Part shown: positions 1 to 20,722 of the stretch, in pieces
How positions within the stretch are numbered: the first letter of the stretch is position 1
How the letters are laid out: the number at the start of each line of letters is the position of its first letter
Source: Ascaris suum
Taxonomy: Eukaryota > Nematoda > Chromadorea > Rhabditida > Ascarididae
Length of the DNA: 64,000 bases
Reading direction: 5' to 3'
Assembly (NCBI GenBank): GCA_013433145.1
Contig: CM024171.1
Location: forward strand, 496,001-560,000
Position numbers and translations under genes: made by a program
The notes under the pieces: generated by a model
Told to the model about the DNA's origin: nothing
What the model saw: only the letters and a program-made list of their open reading frames with translations
Databases searched by the model: none

Positions 1-1612
1 ATTAGCCCATAATGCGAAATAAACGCCATTGGTGAATGCAAAGCTGAGTATGATGCAGATTTTCCTATTTTTTGTCCAATATAATTAAAGCAAATAATTC
101 AAAGAAATTGGAATTTATGCATAATTTTTTATACTTAAGAAGGGATCTTATTTTTGCGGCATCTTATCTATGAAGGATGTTCTCGTAGGAAATTTAGTCT
201 CACTCGTATTAGCGGATTTTTCTTATAGAATAAATGGAAATAGGACAAAAATTTGCATATCGTAAATTTCAATAGTCAGAAATTTTTAAAAGTTTGCCTC
301 ACCTGCTTGCTTTATCGAATTAGAATGCTTTTCGGTACGTTTGTTTCGTTGTGCCATCAGGTTGTTTATTAGGGTTAAATTTTCTCTCTTCTGCGATGCA
401 AATATTACTGTTTGAAGCCGATGTTATTCGTTTTGTAAGGCGTGATCCTTATCATCGACTACTGAACAATTATATTTCACCCCAAGATGCTATTCCCCTC
501 GTCTCTTTTATTGCTGTAAAAGTTAGGGCATCTTTTTTAGTTGAAGATTATGTGATTATATCTTAGAAACATTGTGTCTTGGTTGCATTCTTTTAACTTC
601 TAATTTTTCAACTAAAGTCTTTGAATTTTAATGACTAATGAGTGGAACATGAGAAGAGAATTTGTAGTTTTCAGACGTTCTGGAAGAGATTCATTAAAAT
701 TACTGTCTTTTTAGGGCGAGGGAGGAAATCTGGCGAGAGAGTTTAAGCGCAAGCCTTGTGGAATTATTGAACTTAGAAAAATTACTGAGATCTTGGGCGT
801 TCGTTACAGGAATGAGACTGAGCATATGCCTCTCAATGTATCTTCTAACCGATGTGAATACTGCTTAAGCTCGATATAGTGCGGGATGATGCTTGTATCA
901 ATCCCAATTAGTCTTAGGACACTCTGTTGCTAACTAGAAGCAGCTCGGAGGTATTGGTTGGCATTGTATGTTCGCATCTTTGTGTATCGAGTCAGAGGGC
1001 AAGAAGGGTCACGAAGACTTTTGTAGATAATAATGACAACGTTGGCACAATAGTTGATGAGCGGAAGTTGTTTTCTTGAACTTTCATATCCTTTAAGCTA
1101 TTCGCATGAAAATTTAAGGTTCTTGGCTCTTGAGTTGAAGTCTTTTAGAGGTAAACAAGTATAATTACGTATATCTAGATAGAACAATGCAATGTTTCGT
1201 TTCGTCTTTTTAGAGACGCAAATTTCATCATTTTACTTCAATATAAAATGTTCGAATAATTTGACGAAACGTTTTTCATAAAATGGCCTTCACGGTTAGT
1301 GTTCAACATGACGAATGACATTCACGCGTTACCCCATATAAAGAGGTTGATTTATGCTCACTTGAAGAGGTGAGTAAAAACCGTTTCCGAATAGGACCAA
1401 CAAATGCGTTCTAAAATCACTTTTACCGTCATCATCAATTCATTAACGGTATTTGTTGGACAGTCGGCATACGCTTACTCGTTGGTTGTTTGCTGGTTAC
1501 ATAACCAAAATTCCCTGAAAGGTATTGCCAAAATGCCTGGAAGATAATTTCAATTAATCAGTGATGTATTTAGATGTTTGCTTCTTTTTTTGTTTCAACT
1601 GTTTTCTTCCAG
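1..1612 (+). other. Left edge, upstream of the recognisable ankyrin exons
   Basis: No exon is certain here. Two stretches could be upstream coding sequence of the ankyrin gene. One is an open frame at about 396-530 containing FVRRDPYHRLL, followed by a possible donor. The other starts after a TTTTTAG acceptor at 714 and can be read as AREEIWRESL followed by ELLNLEKLLRSW. Neither gives an obvious ankyrin consensus or a clean phase match to the exon at 1613, so they stay candidates. The rest looks like intron or intergenic AT-rich DNA. Confidence 0.3.
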
Positions 1613-4407
1613 AATAAGCGTACTGCAATGCATTATGCGGCAGCAGCACGCGATGGTGGACATTATCTAAAAATACTTGGTAAAGCAGGTGCCGACCCTA
1701 TCGCCATTGATAATGTAACTTTATTGTTGTTGTTGTTGTTTGTTAAATCTTCAATGTGTATGTAGTTTTTATTCATTATCGCCATTAGCTATTTTCTGTG
1801 ATTGTTATGCCATGAGGTTTTTATTGATCTCTTTGGTAGAGAGTGAAAAAAATCTCGAGAAATGTAGAAATGAATTGCCCTTCAGAAATGAGAGCGAACC
1901 TGCAGACGGAAGGATTGGCTTGTTCTTATTAAAGTTCGAAGAAATCAAAACCCGTTCCCTTTTCAAAGACGATCTTTCAGAGATCATCCTTGATCTTCCA
2001 ATGATCAAGGAAGCTTTACAGTTCTGTATGAATTCAAGAGAAGAAAAAATAAAACGATGGAATATTTGTTACATCAAGAAATTGCCTGTGATGCCATCAA
2101 TTTGTTGTCTTCAACTTCCCCTGTTAACTTACTTTATCTTGTTTGTTATTCCAGAAATTTTTAACGTTCATTCGAACGTGCTACTGTTATCGATTAAATA
2201 TTCATTGACAATAGTGATGTGTTATGATGATTTCGTTTACTATACCTTTTGGAATATATCTAAGATTATTTTCGCGCAATCTTTCAGGAAGGCCGAACAC
2301 CAGACTATTATCGTCGTAATGCAGTCATTGATTTGAAGCTATTTAAAGAAAGGGACGATGATGTTGAGTTGATCAACGATGAGATCTTCGACGACACACC
2401 ACGCGTTGAATCTCCACAAAGCCCTGATTCCGTCTCTGTCGTTAGGTCCTTATTTCATTTTTACTTCATTTTATCTATTCTTCAATTTTCTTGGACAAAT
2501 AATACTTTTCCATAATTGGATTACTTCAGTGATTGGAATTTGAGATTCATTTTCCATTGGAAATCTGAAATTCATAAATTCATTTAAAAATACTACTCTT
2601 CGATCATTTTTATCTTTAGGCGATTGCTTTGCAGGTAAAAGCTGAATTTCTGCTTTGAGAATTAAGACCTCGTCCACGGATGGGTCTTCCTAAGCGTACA
2701 AAACAAACAGCACAGCAGTCCGAACTTTCAAGTCAAATCCAGAAGCAAATTTTTGCACACGAGACGAACAGTCTCAATCCAGAACTATTTGTGACGGTTT
2801 TGAAGGAAATCAAAATTTTATAGGTACCGCTAAAGTTGTTGATGTTTTGGATTATGATGTTTGTGGTATTGCTTTGATGAAAACCTGCATGTTAAGTGTA
2901 TTTGTTTGCAGCTCGCTGATTGATTCGGCACGTCGTGACGAAGATGATGAAATTGATCGTCGTAAATTCGAAAGGCTCTTACAGGACAAGATCGATCTGC
3001 CAACTTCGGATAACGGTCTTTACTTGGCGCGAACCGTCGCACCTGTTCTTACGAAGGCACTAGCAGAGGTTGGAAATTTTTTTAGTGCTTTGATTGTTAA
3101 ATGAGTGTCGTAAATATTTGAGGATATGCTTAGAATTTTGGGTTCACTAGGCTGTTTTCCGTTTCGTGACTCAAAACGAACCTCGCTATCCCCTCCTCTC
3201 TGCCCCCTGCCTCCTCCGTCTTGACTTAAGTCGATTATCAACCACAGGTGAGCACTCTATTTCCGTATAGCGCAAGATGAGCACATCTTAACGAATCGAG
3301 TTTATAGAAGAGGCATTTGAGAGTGTCGCATGAAATCTTTTGATGAAATTTACTAGTGCAAATTAAAATATACCGGAATGAGTGAAAACGTTCAGTGAAG
3401 TGGTGCTGAATGAGGAGGAAACTTATTGGGCAATTAAATGCGCTCTCTCTTTCCACAGCGCATTTGACGAACTGTTTCGCTTTCCTAGTTACACATGTTT
3501 ACGATTGTGCGCATAAATCTGAACAATAAGGTGCGCACACAATATATATCGTTGGGTATACCCATAAAACAATGATCACAATTGCGATGATCCATATATA
3601 AGTTGAAGATGGAAAACCCACATATAGTGAACAGGCGGCAGTCATGATAAAACTTAAGTTTCGACATTACAGGCGTAAATATAACGGTTGTAACTTTAAA
3701 GAAATACTACGATACATGTATGTTGTGATGTTCCATACTGATAGAAGAGATAGAGCCCTCACTCTTTTGAATTCTCATCTTTGTTGCTTGGGGCTACTTT
3801 TATTCATGGGATATTAGCGGGAGGTGGAAATGTTTTTTTAAGAGAGAGGGAATGAGAGGGAAAGTTTCCTCGTACCCCTGGAATGTTTTTACTTTTATGA
3901 TGTGACTCCCATCTTTTTGTTTTGTATCACAACATCAAGAATATTTTGTATGCTTTGTCCGCTTCTCTAAAAACCAATTTTCCTCACTCATGGTATATCA
4001 CCTGCGAATCGTTTCGTTGACATTTTATGATATTGACCCTCATGAGAGAATTGAAACGTTTGAAGAGCCAATCGAGCAGTGTCAGCGTCGAGTTGAAGTA
4101 TGAATTCCGTATGTTTTCTTCTCATGTTACAAAAATTTAATAATTGTTTGCTGTGACCAGTTATATCGAAAAACGTGAACATTGAAGTAGTAAAGTAAAA
4201 TTTCGAGACGCTTTGATTTTCTCCATTTTATTATTTCTGCATGTCAATTTCATCGGTTTAAGGTAAAATCATATAGAGGTTATTTATCAAAATTTAACAG
4301 TTTTGAATGAAAATCCATTTAAGGTTCTATTGCGACGACCCGCAGATCCGATTGGGTTTATTTCCGATTGGCTTATCAGATATCACGAAGAGGATCCACT
4401 TCGATAA
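1613..4407 (+). CDS. Ankyrin-repeat protein with C-terminal DPY-30 motif (5' partial)
   Basis: Exons seen: 1613-1714, 2288-2445, 2667-2823, 2912-3068 and 4324-4407 (TAA at 4405-4407). The first two join in phase 0 to give an ankyrin repeat: RTAMHYAAAARDGGHYLKIL, then GADPIAIDN, then EGRTPDYYRRN. The third exon (MGLPKRTKQTAQQSEL) and the fourth (RRDEDDEIDRRKFERLLQ) are charged linkers. The last residues, YLARTVAPVLTKALAE joined to RRPADPIGFISDWL, are a DPY-30 motif, the short helical pair that docks onto amphipathic helices in COMPASS-type chromatin complexes and ciliary radial-spoke proteins. Ankyrin repeats also bind proteins, so a scaffold or docking role is inferred. The join from exon 3 to exon 4 fails by one base: exon 3 reads into TAG at 2821-2823, while removing one base near AAAATTTT gives the phase the next exon needs. 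Upstream exons, including the start, were not identified. Confidence 0.8.
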
Positions 4408-7278
<2,871 letters not shown>

Positions 7279-8436
7279 CTGCAACAACCCTACCGTACAC
7301 TCTTTTAATCATTTCCCATATTAGCGCTCACCTTCAAGAACGCAGTATCTGGGAAACTCGACAACAGATGATATGGTCTAACCTATTCGCAGCAGTCATA
7401 GTCTTCTCAAGAAACAAGTAAAATCTTTGAAGTCGTAATCATGTCTTCTCAGTAAACGATATCTGTGTTTCGTTACCGCACATTGTGTGATCTCTTGAAG
7501 ATAGCGAGAGCCCAAACAACCGTCCGAATGTCCTGGTTTGCTGTACGTCGTACACTCGGTTGCATGGCTGAGATTTATGAAAGCAGCTTTAATTGAGGCG
7601 TTGTGCGATTGATCGTAGTAGCATTTAGATCTCGTGAAGAAGTAGTTAAATGTGCACGCACAGAGAAAAGGTTTATAGAAAAGAAAAGGTGCATCGTGTG
7701 TAGAAAAAGTTATGCTTAGTAGTGAGCATATTCCTGTAGAAAGTATGGGTGCAGAATAAACTATGAAATTCCGTGATGACTTATGGAGGTTTCTGTAGTT
7801 AGATTGGCAACCTATCGCAAGCCAAAAAGAACTATTCTTGGGATGTCATCATTGCAGACTTATTGCTAACTAATAGCTTTAAGGGATGTTGTCATACTGT
7901 TGATTTGTAAGGTGTTGTTTTATTCATTAGTTAAAATTTAGAGGAGAAATGAAAAGACATAGACAAGAAAAAGAAGAGCAAAAGAATGGGAATATGACCA
8001 TAGTGGCGCTGCATGAATCAGTTGCACCTGAGAGGTTGGCCATTGCGCGACTCATTTGGAGCAGAAATGGCCGCTGTGTAAATAACCGCAATACGAGCGA
8101 CAATATAGTCGCAGCAGGACGGATGCTACCAGTTTGTAGAAAATTCACATAAAGCGAGTTTTCCTCTTTGCGCAACGCAATTTCAAATTGAAATCTCATG
8201 GGCACCTTTAACTCTTCAATGAGACAAGACTTATAGTGAAGAAATAACAGAACTTGAAAACTCAAATATTGAAAATATTGAGTTGCGGTCACGTGAGGAT
8301 GATTCTAATACAACTTCTTAACGATAATCTTCATGTCAATGCAACAACTAATGCTGTGCAAATAGTCCTTCAGATAGCGTTGAAACTTGTCGAATCATGC
8401 AAGAAATATCGCACAATCACTAATGGGTGAACTTAC

Positions 8437-8673
8437 AGGCGGAGGAGTTGTCCTTTTCTCGATAACCGATGGCAAAAGGCTTTCGACAAGAAACATCTTC
8501 GAGGATCTCTTGTTGTTAGTGTTTGTCTCAGCAGAAACCTTTGAAACTAGGTGTGAAGGCTTCAGAGACGATGGTAAAAAGGCCGGTATAGTAGGCCCGA
8601 TAAATAGTGGAGGTAGCGGTGGATAGAGAATGGGGAACGGTAGAGTTGAAGGCAACCAGAAGGGTGTTGTCAT
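8437..8673 (-). CDS. lin-48/ovo: Probable N-terminal exon of the ovo/lin-48 gene
   Basis: A 237-base open stretch begins with ATG at 8673 and ends at a perfect GTAAGT donor (8436-8431) in phase 0, which fits the phase-0 start of the exon at 7278. The product is Pro-rich at first (LPFPILYPPLPPLFIGP), then has KRSSKMFLVESLLPSVIEK and ends RTTPPP. A hydrophobic FLVESLL-type segment near the N terminus resembles short repressor or co-factor motifs of developmental transcription factors, but I cannot name it. Other exons may lie between 7279 and 8436; one weak candidate follows TTTACACAG at about 8080. The start codon is the first in-frame ATG, and no upstream exon was found. Confidence 0.5.
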
Positions 8674-11600
8674 GTTACTGCACCGTACCGTGGTCCACGC
8701 CGGGCAGTGTTACTGAATGACGCCTTGTTTGAAAGATGCGTTTTAGAGGCGACACCCACAGTGTCCTCAAGTCGTCGCCTGCAAAATCGAGGACATTTCA
8801 TACGGTATCTAATCGGACTCAATTGTCTTTGATGAGAGCGCAAATTGGTCTCACAGCGCAGAAGGCGTCGTTATTGGCACGCACACCGCATCATTGCGCC
8901 ACCCAATGAGCCTTTAATAGCCTTCACTATCACAGCGACGATGCTGTGTGCATACGGTAAATGCGACGCTCCCGTTTGCAATTGCTAAGCGACGCCGCTC
9001 ATAGAATGAAGTGTCCTGTAAAGGAAAGCAGGATCTGCTGAAAGGTGGCGGAGCACTATGCTGTAAATGCACCTGAGATTGTACTGGAAATTACGACTCT
9101 TTTGGAGAACGCAAATTAGCGGTCGAGAGTAAACGAGAAACCGCGATATGCGCTTCTTGTATTTCAAATGCTAAATGCTTAAAAAACAATGCAGTAGTTA
9201 AATCGGATCATTTGGAAGAAATGGTCATGCAGATTTTAAAAAAATCTATTCTCATATCCCCTTTTTTATTATAATTAAGTGCAAGCGTCCGGAAATATAA
9301 ATGTTTTTACAGTCGATTACATACTAATATGAAAATCTATAATTTCAAAGTTGCTAGCTATATAGAAAGCACTATTTCCTTCTTAATAGGAATTAGTAGT
9401 ATTAGTACGAATTAACATTTTATCACCGGAAATTTTATGGTCGTTCGCTGAGGTGAAACCAGAAGGATCAATATATTCGACCAAAAGCGAAATATTGCAA
9501 TCTATTCTAGTGAAAAAATCAATAAGTGAAGAAGATATATGACAATAAACGACAACGACATGGAGCATTTTACAATCTTATGAATAAATGAAGTTGCCAT
9601 CAAATAATATGGATTTCTGCGATGTTAGTGAGAGCGAAGAGTTTTTACGAATCGTGAGGTATGATATAAAGAGTATGCGACATAATAGCAACGAGATGAG
9701 GGTAATAGTTTGTTAGAAGAACAGTGCCGTAATAATGTTGTGACGATATGACGGTTAGGGCATGAAACTGTGTAAGAAGTGCGATGAACTGAGACATGAT
9801 GTGTATGCTTTCGTCTCAAAACGCATCACATTTGTCTGTTGTATGATTCTCGGCCGGGGCGGCATCCGTACCTCGAACATCTCATATAATGGATGTTTTT
9901 TTTTGTTCGATAACAGAGTGAACGAACAGCGGCAAGTGGCTTCTGAAGTGTTTTGTTGAAGACGCCTCCACTACGCTATACACTTGTCCGCAAGATTACG
10001 ATATAAATGCTGAGCTGATGATTGCGAACGCACAACAAAACTCGGCAAATTACATCGCACTGAAACTAAGCAAACATTTTAAAGTAATGTGGTTGTGGAA
10101 TTGATGGAATTTCAGGAGAGATTTACGAATATATCTTAAGAATTTGTGAGTTTAATCAGTTGAAATCGAAAGGTAAATTAGATGCCCTGTAGTTTCGCTG
10201 CTTTCTCAATGAACTTAGCACTTTCTCATGTTGTTATAAAATGATGCGTAGAAAAATCAGTCCCACTTCAGACAGATGGCGAGATACTTTCACTGAAAAC
10301 GCTTGCATTAGTTTTAAGCTCAAAGCAAGTTATGTATCCTCAATCAAAATTGCTATAGCGTTAAAACCACAAAACTTCTCGTAAATTTTTTTGTGCACCC
10401 CAGATTTTCGTGTAATGAGCTACCTCTGAGCGAAGTGATTTGAGGGCACTGACTGAAAAATAAAAGACTAGCCAATCATTACGATGTTTTTAATCAATGT
10501 TTTCTGAAAGAGGTTAACATCCATTGGTGATTTGGTCGGTCTATTTTACGTTGCTTGGCTGAAATGTAACTATCTTTATCTTCTATATCGCCAAAACCTT
10601 AGATAGCTTCCGCCAACCGAGCATTTTTCTAAGCCACTGTAAAGCTACATTTGAACATCCTAAAAAAACTGCATATATTTTGCATCGGTCCGGACATTTC
10701 CGCAGACATTTTGCACTGTTTACCTGTTGTGTATATGAAAAAAAAAAAACTCGAAAATTATCCTTAACGAAAACTTTTCCATCTCAAAGAGAATTGCAAT
10801 CTCCTATTATAAAAGGAAAATTCTTTATGCGATTTTTTTCTCGTTTTCCGTTCGATTAACATTTGCGTTTGCAAATGACATTATGATGATATCGTAGCTG
10901 TATGCTTGCGTTTGTGCATGCTTGTTGATATAGCCGACATTCCCACTCGGAATTAAAGATAAGAAACAACTTTCGAGTTTGTCTACCAACTTTGAAGAGA
11001 TTTATAAACATAATGTCTAGTTGGCACTTAATCGTGTCTAAAAAATTGCATACACTTTGCAATAACTAAGCCACAATTTGCAAGCGATGAATCACGAAAT
11101 AAATCGTTACTGAAGATTTCTATAGATAGTTAAAATTTGAGCATACAATTGCGCATATGTTAATGTACATTTAAACAATGGTTTGAGGATTATCGCTGTT
11201 CAACCACATTTCTTCTGACGCGATCTTTCATTCATTTGATTATGATATTCAAATGATAAAAATAACGATATGCAAATTCCATTAAATGTATTAATATGAA
11301 ACTCTGCCAGCGTCGGGAGATGGATTCAGAAACAGCGTTGAATGCTCAGTAGAAATCTGCCTATTTACTAGAATAGGATAAAGAGTATTCCACTGCTTAG
11401 ATCCCTAAAGATGCGTTTTATATTTAAGAGACCTATAAACTATAAAACGATGCATACACTAACATAACGGGCATCTATCAGGAATAGCGACCTCAACAGA
11501 AACTCGAACACAGCAAACAAACATCTTTTCTAATTTCGACGGGTATTATAGCGTGGTCAATGTTGGTTGGTCAGTGGTCAATCTAAAGAACCGCAATAAA

Positions 11601-14600
11601 AAGTGCAAGTGAACGTGCATAAAACTAACGATCTCCGAGGGGGAAACGAGCATAAAGAGGCATGTAGCTTATAAGAAGCACTAATTAAATGACGATAAGA
11701 TGCGGCATTGGACTACTTTTTCGAACTAATCGAAAGCAATGAATATTTCTACAAAAAATTTCTCGAAATGTCTAAAACTAGTATATTAGTGTTATGGCTA
11801 TCGTAATATATATCGCAGCAATGCTACTGCTTCATTTAGAGCTGATGATGAGATAAACGAAAACGAGATCGGCGGGTCTCAAACGATGCACTTATTTCCG
11901 TACATTGATGGGCATTATATAACGCATTAAAGCACAACCATAGTGGCATTTTCTTTACAGCTATCTTACATAGCCAAGCATTTGTATGATTTGTCCTCAA
12001 GTGTTCGACGAACCGTTCTAGGCTAAGGTCGCATATTCTCTAACAATAACTACAGCCAAATTGCTCTCACTTAGCGTCCTTTCTACTCACCTAACAGAAA
12101 ACTATCAAGGAATAGAAGGGATGAAATAATGTTTATTGAAGAGTGCAAAGAGTAGGCATCGACGAGAGAAGGTCGTAGCAGTGACACTCTTCAGTATTGA
12201 GGTAATGGAGTGGTATTGCGATAATGTGGTTCGCCAGAACAACACACCCACACAGTTGGCAATAATAGGGAACGGAAATGCGAGGACGCAAAATTAGCCG
12301 TATGGTAGTGAGGTCGACGGAGGAAAGCTGATAATGCTTGAGAAAAGTTGAAAAGGGAGAACGACCTTGAGATGCGCTCAAGAAGCGTAATTATACAATA
12401 CAAGGTGGACGGCAACCGCCGCAACCAACCGTCACCGTCATCGTTGTCGTCCTCTCTTGATCGCCATACAACACAATCGTCAACGTCGTCGGCATCACCT
12501 CCACCATGGGCGTAATCCTCTTTTCCGTACGCACTCTTCCATGCATTACGCTTATTTTACTCTAACAATCGCATTTCGCAAAACGTTTTGCATCGAATCC
12601 TTTAACCGTGTCGCTTTATGTCACTTCCGATACACCTGAACACGGAGGAACAACCCCAACCCCTCATACTTTCATGCCGTTATAGCATACTCAAAAACTG
12701 AAACCCTGCAAATGCATTCCTATCAACCGGTTTCGCTGAATGCCGCATTATTTTCAATAACTCTTCCACCACCAACAAAACTTTGTTGAGATCTCTTTTG
12801 GGATACTTTTTTTGCTAGAATTAAGAACCGCTTCAACTTTACACCAGCACTTCGCCTGTTAAAGTGTTTACTTCTTTAAGAAAAAACTTCCATCACTCTG
12901 TTAATGTTTGATAAAAGCAAACATATAATCAGAAAAATTTTCATTTATATCACATGCAATTAGTCCGAATTCCAATTCAAGCTTGAAATAGAAAATGGAA
13001 AGCATAATTTGACTCCCTAAAATCGAATTTTTGCGATTTTTTTCGGAACTCTTTTAACTCATCCTAGACAATGTCACGATGGTCGTGCCGTCTCGTTTCA
13101 GTGAAATCAATGCCGATTTTTCTGCATTCTCCCCCTCAAAAAGCGATATCGACCACTGTAAGAAATTTTCATTGATCAGCCTTTCTCTCTCATGCTGTTT
13201 TAGTTTTGATTTTAAAGCCTTACATCGATGTAAATGAAAAATGAAAATATTATTTCAGGATGAGAATGATTATTTTACCAGCGAATTTTTATATATGTTG
13301 AATATATGCAAATCCCAGTGAATATGTAAAAATTTTTCCACTGGATATATGCAAAAAAAAAAAAAAAACGATATGTTTCATCGTTTGTTTAGTTCAGTGA
13401 AAAGTTTCAAAAGCATGATCATATGAGGCGCTGTGCTTCTGAGTCATTATTAAAAAAAGAGCAGTTTAAATTTTCATAGAAATAGATATTGATGAATGCA
13501 TATTGGAGTGATTACTATTAAACGCCTCTGCTATACATTCTATGTAATTTTGTAAATAATATTTCTACTGAAGTCAAACAACAAATACAGTGAATAATTT
13601 TTTATTGAAGTAGATAATATTCCTCACTAAAACTGCTAATGAGCTATATCAATTCATTGAGGGTTGAAATGAAATATTTGCGCTATGTGTATTCCGTTCT
13701 TCGAAAATGACAGTAGCAACTTATGAATGCCATTGGAAGATCTGCAAGTTATATATGAGGATCACTGAATGAGTTATGTACTTTACACTGGGGTTAATTT
13801 TTTGAATATCTGAAGCCTAATAATATATGCGCATCAACAATGAGATGGAAATATGCAAATGAATATAACTAGGCAAAGCAAAGAATACTTGAAATGAACT
13901 AGTTATCATTAAAGGTCACTTTAGTAGAATGATTATGAAGTACCTGTAACAATACCTGTAGTAATTTTCCCACCGCACCTTACAACTAAAGGCGCACAGC
14001 GCCGATTGTCACCATGAGAGAACAACAATCGAATGAAGCGGTGCACATTTCGAATCGACTTTAATGAAGAGCGGCCCACCACCGTAACCCGTTTGAGTGC
14101 GCCTCTCTCCTCAACATTTACGCATTCTGAGCTCACTAAGTAGAAAATTTGTGAGAAATGAATTTTCGTAGCCATACCGGATACCGTTCGTGCCACACTC
14201 AACTTTGTCTCATCTTCATCCTTCGTAGCTATTCCAAAGACTCTATTTGGATTAGCATCATCATTCCACGACACCATCTCCTAACCTCCTGTCAGCACAA
14301 TTTGCGCAGCATTTCGTCGATATTGTCCGATCTAGTGAATTTGGCCTTTTTGATTTGTTCTTGGTGGACTGAGATAATAATTTCCAAGCATGTAAATGTT
14401 CTCCACCCACCCTCTTGGCACTCTTTACCATTGCAGAGCTGCACTTGTTTCGTCCGCAAATTCTTTGTCTAATGTCCTAACGCTCTAAGCTCTCGCAAAA
14501 TTGTTTTCTCGCTAACAGTTAGACGTTTAATTTTTATTTAAAGAACTTATTGTTTTTTCATGAAATAGGCGATAATATCCCTCTCTTTTATCTCACGCTT

Positions 14601-15860
14601 AAAGAGCACTTCTAGTCACATATATTTGTCAAGTGCTTGATTTGTAGTGGTAAACGAACGGAACATTCGATGTATATTGACTAAGGAAGGTGTATAATTG
14701 CTATGAGGAGTATACCGCTTAAACGAGCACTCATAAATACGAAGTGAATGATGAGTGTTGCCTCGTAATGGGACTGGTTATATTCGCAATCCCCATTTGC
14801 AGTGTCACTTTCAAGACGCACCCGTAAATATCAACGCAAAACGGAGCATCCGAAATCCTTATTGTGTTATTTACAAAAAAAAAAAAAAAGAAACCCGTAA
14901 ACATAAATAACAGATGAGAACAAAATCACGCATATTCGTTATATTTGAGATATATCAAAGTTCTATCATGTTACAGCAAAATCAATTTGCTTATTTACGT
15001 ACCAAGAGTGAAATTTGATTGATAATTTTTTGAAAGAGAATTCTTTGTGCAAAAAACTTTTTAAGCCATGCAAATTGTGTGGTTTTCCAGGAAAAAAAAT
15101 ACGATTTTTCTTTCAATTTTCCTAGAAGGCTTGAAACTAATTTATAGAATTCAAATAATTTGGAAAATAATAATCATTCAACTTGCCTGACCAGCCTATC
15201 TCACATCGCTATCGATGAATAAACTGACGACAATGCGACAAAGGGTGATGAATTAACCGAATATAAGAACTCCTTGGATATACTTACAATTACTTCGTGC
15301 ATGCTAATTTAGTCATCAACATATGAGGCAGCTTTATTCAAAGAGGCCATGTAAGTGCTTTTCTTGCTGATCACGTTAAATAATGCGTCATTATGCACAG
15401 AAACGCACACATACAGACACACACAAATACTCGAACACACGAACACCTGCACATGCACGTACCCTCAAACATACATACGTATATGCAAATTAATATACGT
15501 ACAGACACATACACAAATCTGAAACAATTTAGTCATGTTTGAAGTATTTTCACTGAAAGGATTTGAGCTGCTTGAACCTGTGGTGGAAGGACTCGGCCAT
15601 CATTCGAATTGCTACGCTCGGCTCGGCCCCTTCATGTTATCAAGTGCTATACTCTTTTTGTGAATTAAACAATCCTTTGTAAGATCGCTGCTGCAAGTCA
15701 TAGAGGTGCCAAAGCCGTTTGAGGAAAATTGTAGGAAAATTTGTAAGTAAATTAAGATATGTGGCACTCTTTTATCTGCTATCCATCAGAGGTTCACCAA
15801 AATTTACCGCATCTATCATTACCACTGTTCTTGAGCATCGATTTCATTGTCCATTCCCAG
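8674..15860. other. Long non-coding region upstream of ovo
   Basis: About 7 kb with no exon I can support. The first 300 bases (8690-8990) are more GC-rich than the surroundings and could be the ovo promoter. A minus-strand open stretch at 13933-14277 contains GALKRVTVVGRSSLKSIRN but no recognised domain. The segment 15390-15510 is CA-rich low-complexity DNA (ACACACA, CATACATACG). Otherwise it is AT-rich sequence without repeats I can identify. Confidence 0.6.
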
Positions 15861-16114
15861 TGACATCGTCGTGCCATATTTTCCTCCTGATAGGGCAGTT
15901 TGTTATGGAAGGCAAACACGAACTGAGTTACTTGACAGTTCGGGCAGCAGCGGAAATATGCTGCACACCTGCTATGATAGTATATGGTACATTTTTTTTA
16001 TCCTGACGTGCATGTCGATTTTGAATAAGGGACATAGTTGGCGAATATTATCTCCACCAGAAGGATTTTCTTCTCCGATGGAAACCGTTGAAACCACGGG
16101 CAAAACTAAGTTGA
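15861..16114 (+). CDS. Unrecognised two-exon coding candidate
   Basis: After a CATTCCCAG acceptor, 15861-15986 is fully open (VVPYFPPDRAVCYGRQ, then LLDSSGSSGNMLHTCYDSI) and ends at a GTACAT donor. A second segment, 16030-16114, joins in phase after a short 43-base intron, giving WDIVGEYYLHQKDFLLRW and a TGA stop. Splice signals and phase agree. However, I recognise no family, the intron is much shorter than others in the window, and the intron is also open if retained. It may be the 3' end of a small gene or chance. Confidence 0.2.
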
Positions 16115-20197
<4,083 letters not shown>

Positions 20198-20722
20198 TTA
20201 TTATAATAAAATCTAAAGATTTCAAATAAATATATTAGCCAAGTTCATTCGATAGTTCCGAAACAATGATAGGTAAGAAAACGAGTTTTTCAATTCATTT
20301 TCTCCTTCACATAGATAAAAATTTGTTGCAGAATATTGACATAAATAGACAGCATAGTTCGAAAGCCGTCCTTCATATAGGTGATACGGGTCGAATACAC
20401 GTTTCATAGCTATGGTTCTTAGATAGAAGGGAGGAGGAGGAAGAGGAGGCAAAGGTGAAGGACGGGAAAAACAAGCTGAATAATTACCGCGAAATATTAC
20501 AGCTATACATGTACGATGCTTGTGTAAAATTTAAATCCTAGCTTTTTCATGACGCATTGAAGTTCTGAAACTGCAAACCAAGTTGTAGAGACACTTTTCC
20601 AGCTGAAATGCTCACTCTTCGATTCTATTTTTGCATTCAAAATATTTACTCAGTGAAGAAATTCAAATCGTTTTTGTGCTACTTTATACAGTTTTGTTTT
20701 TCAAATTTCGCGGGTTGTTCAG

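Noticed and set aside
1740..2336. 198-codon plus-strand open frame between two ankyrin exons
   Set aside because: The flanking exons (ending at 1714 and starting at 2288) join in phase and give a continuous ankyrin repeat, so this is intron; no domain is visible.
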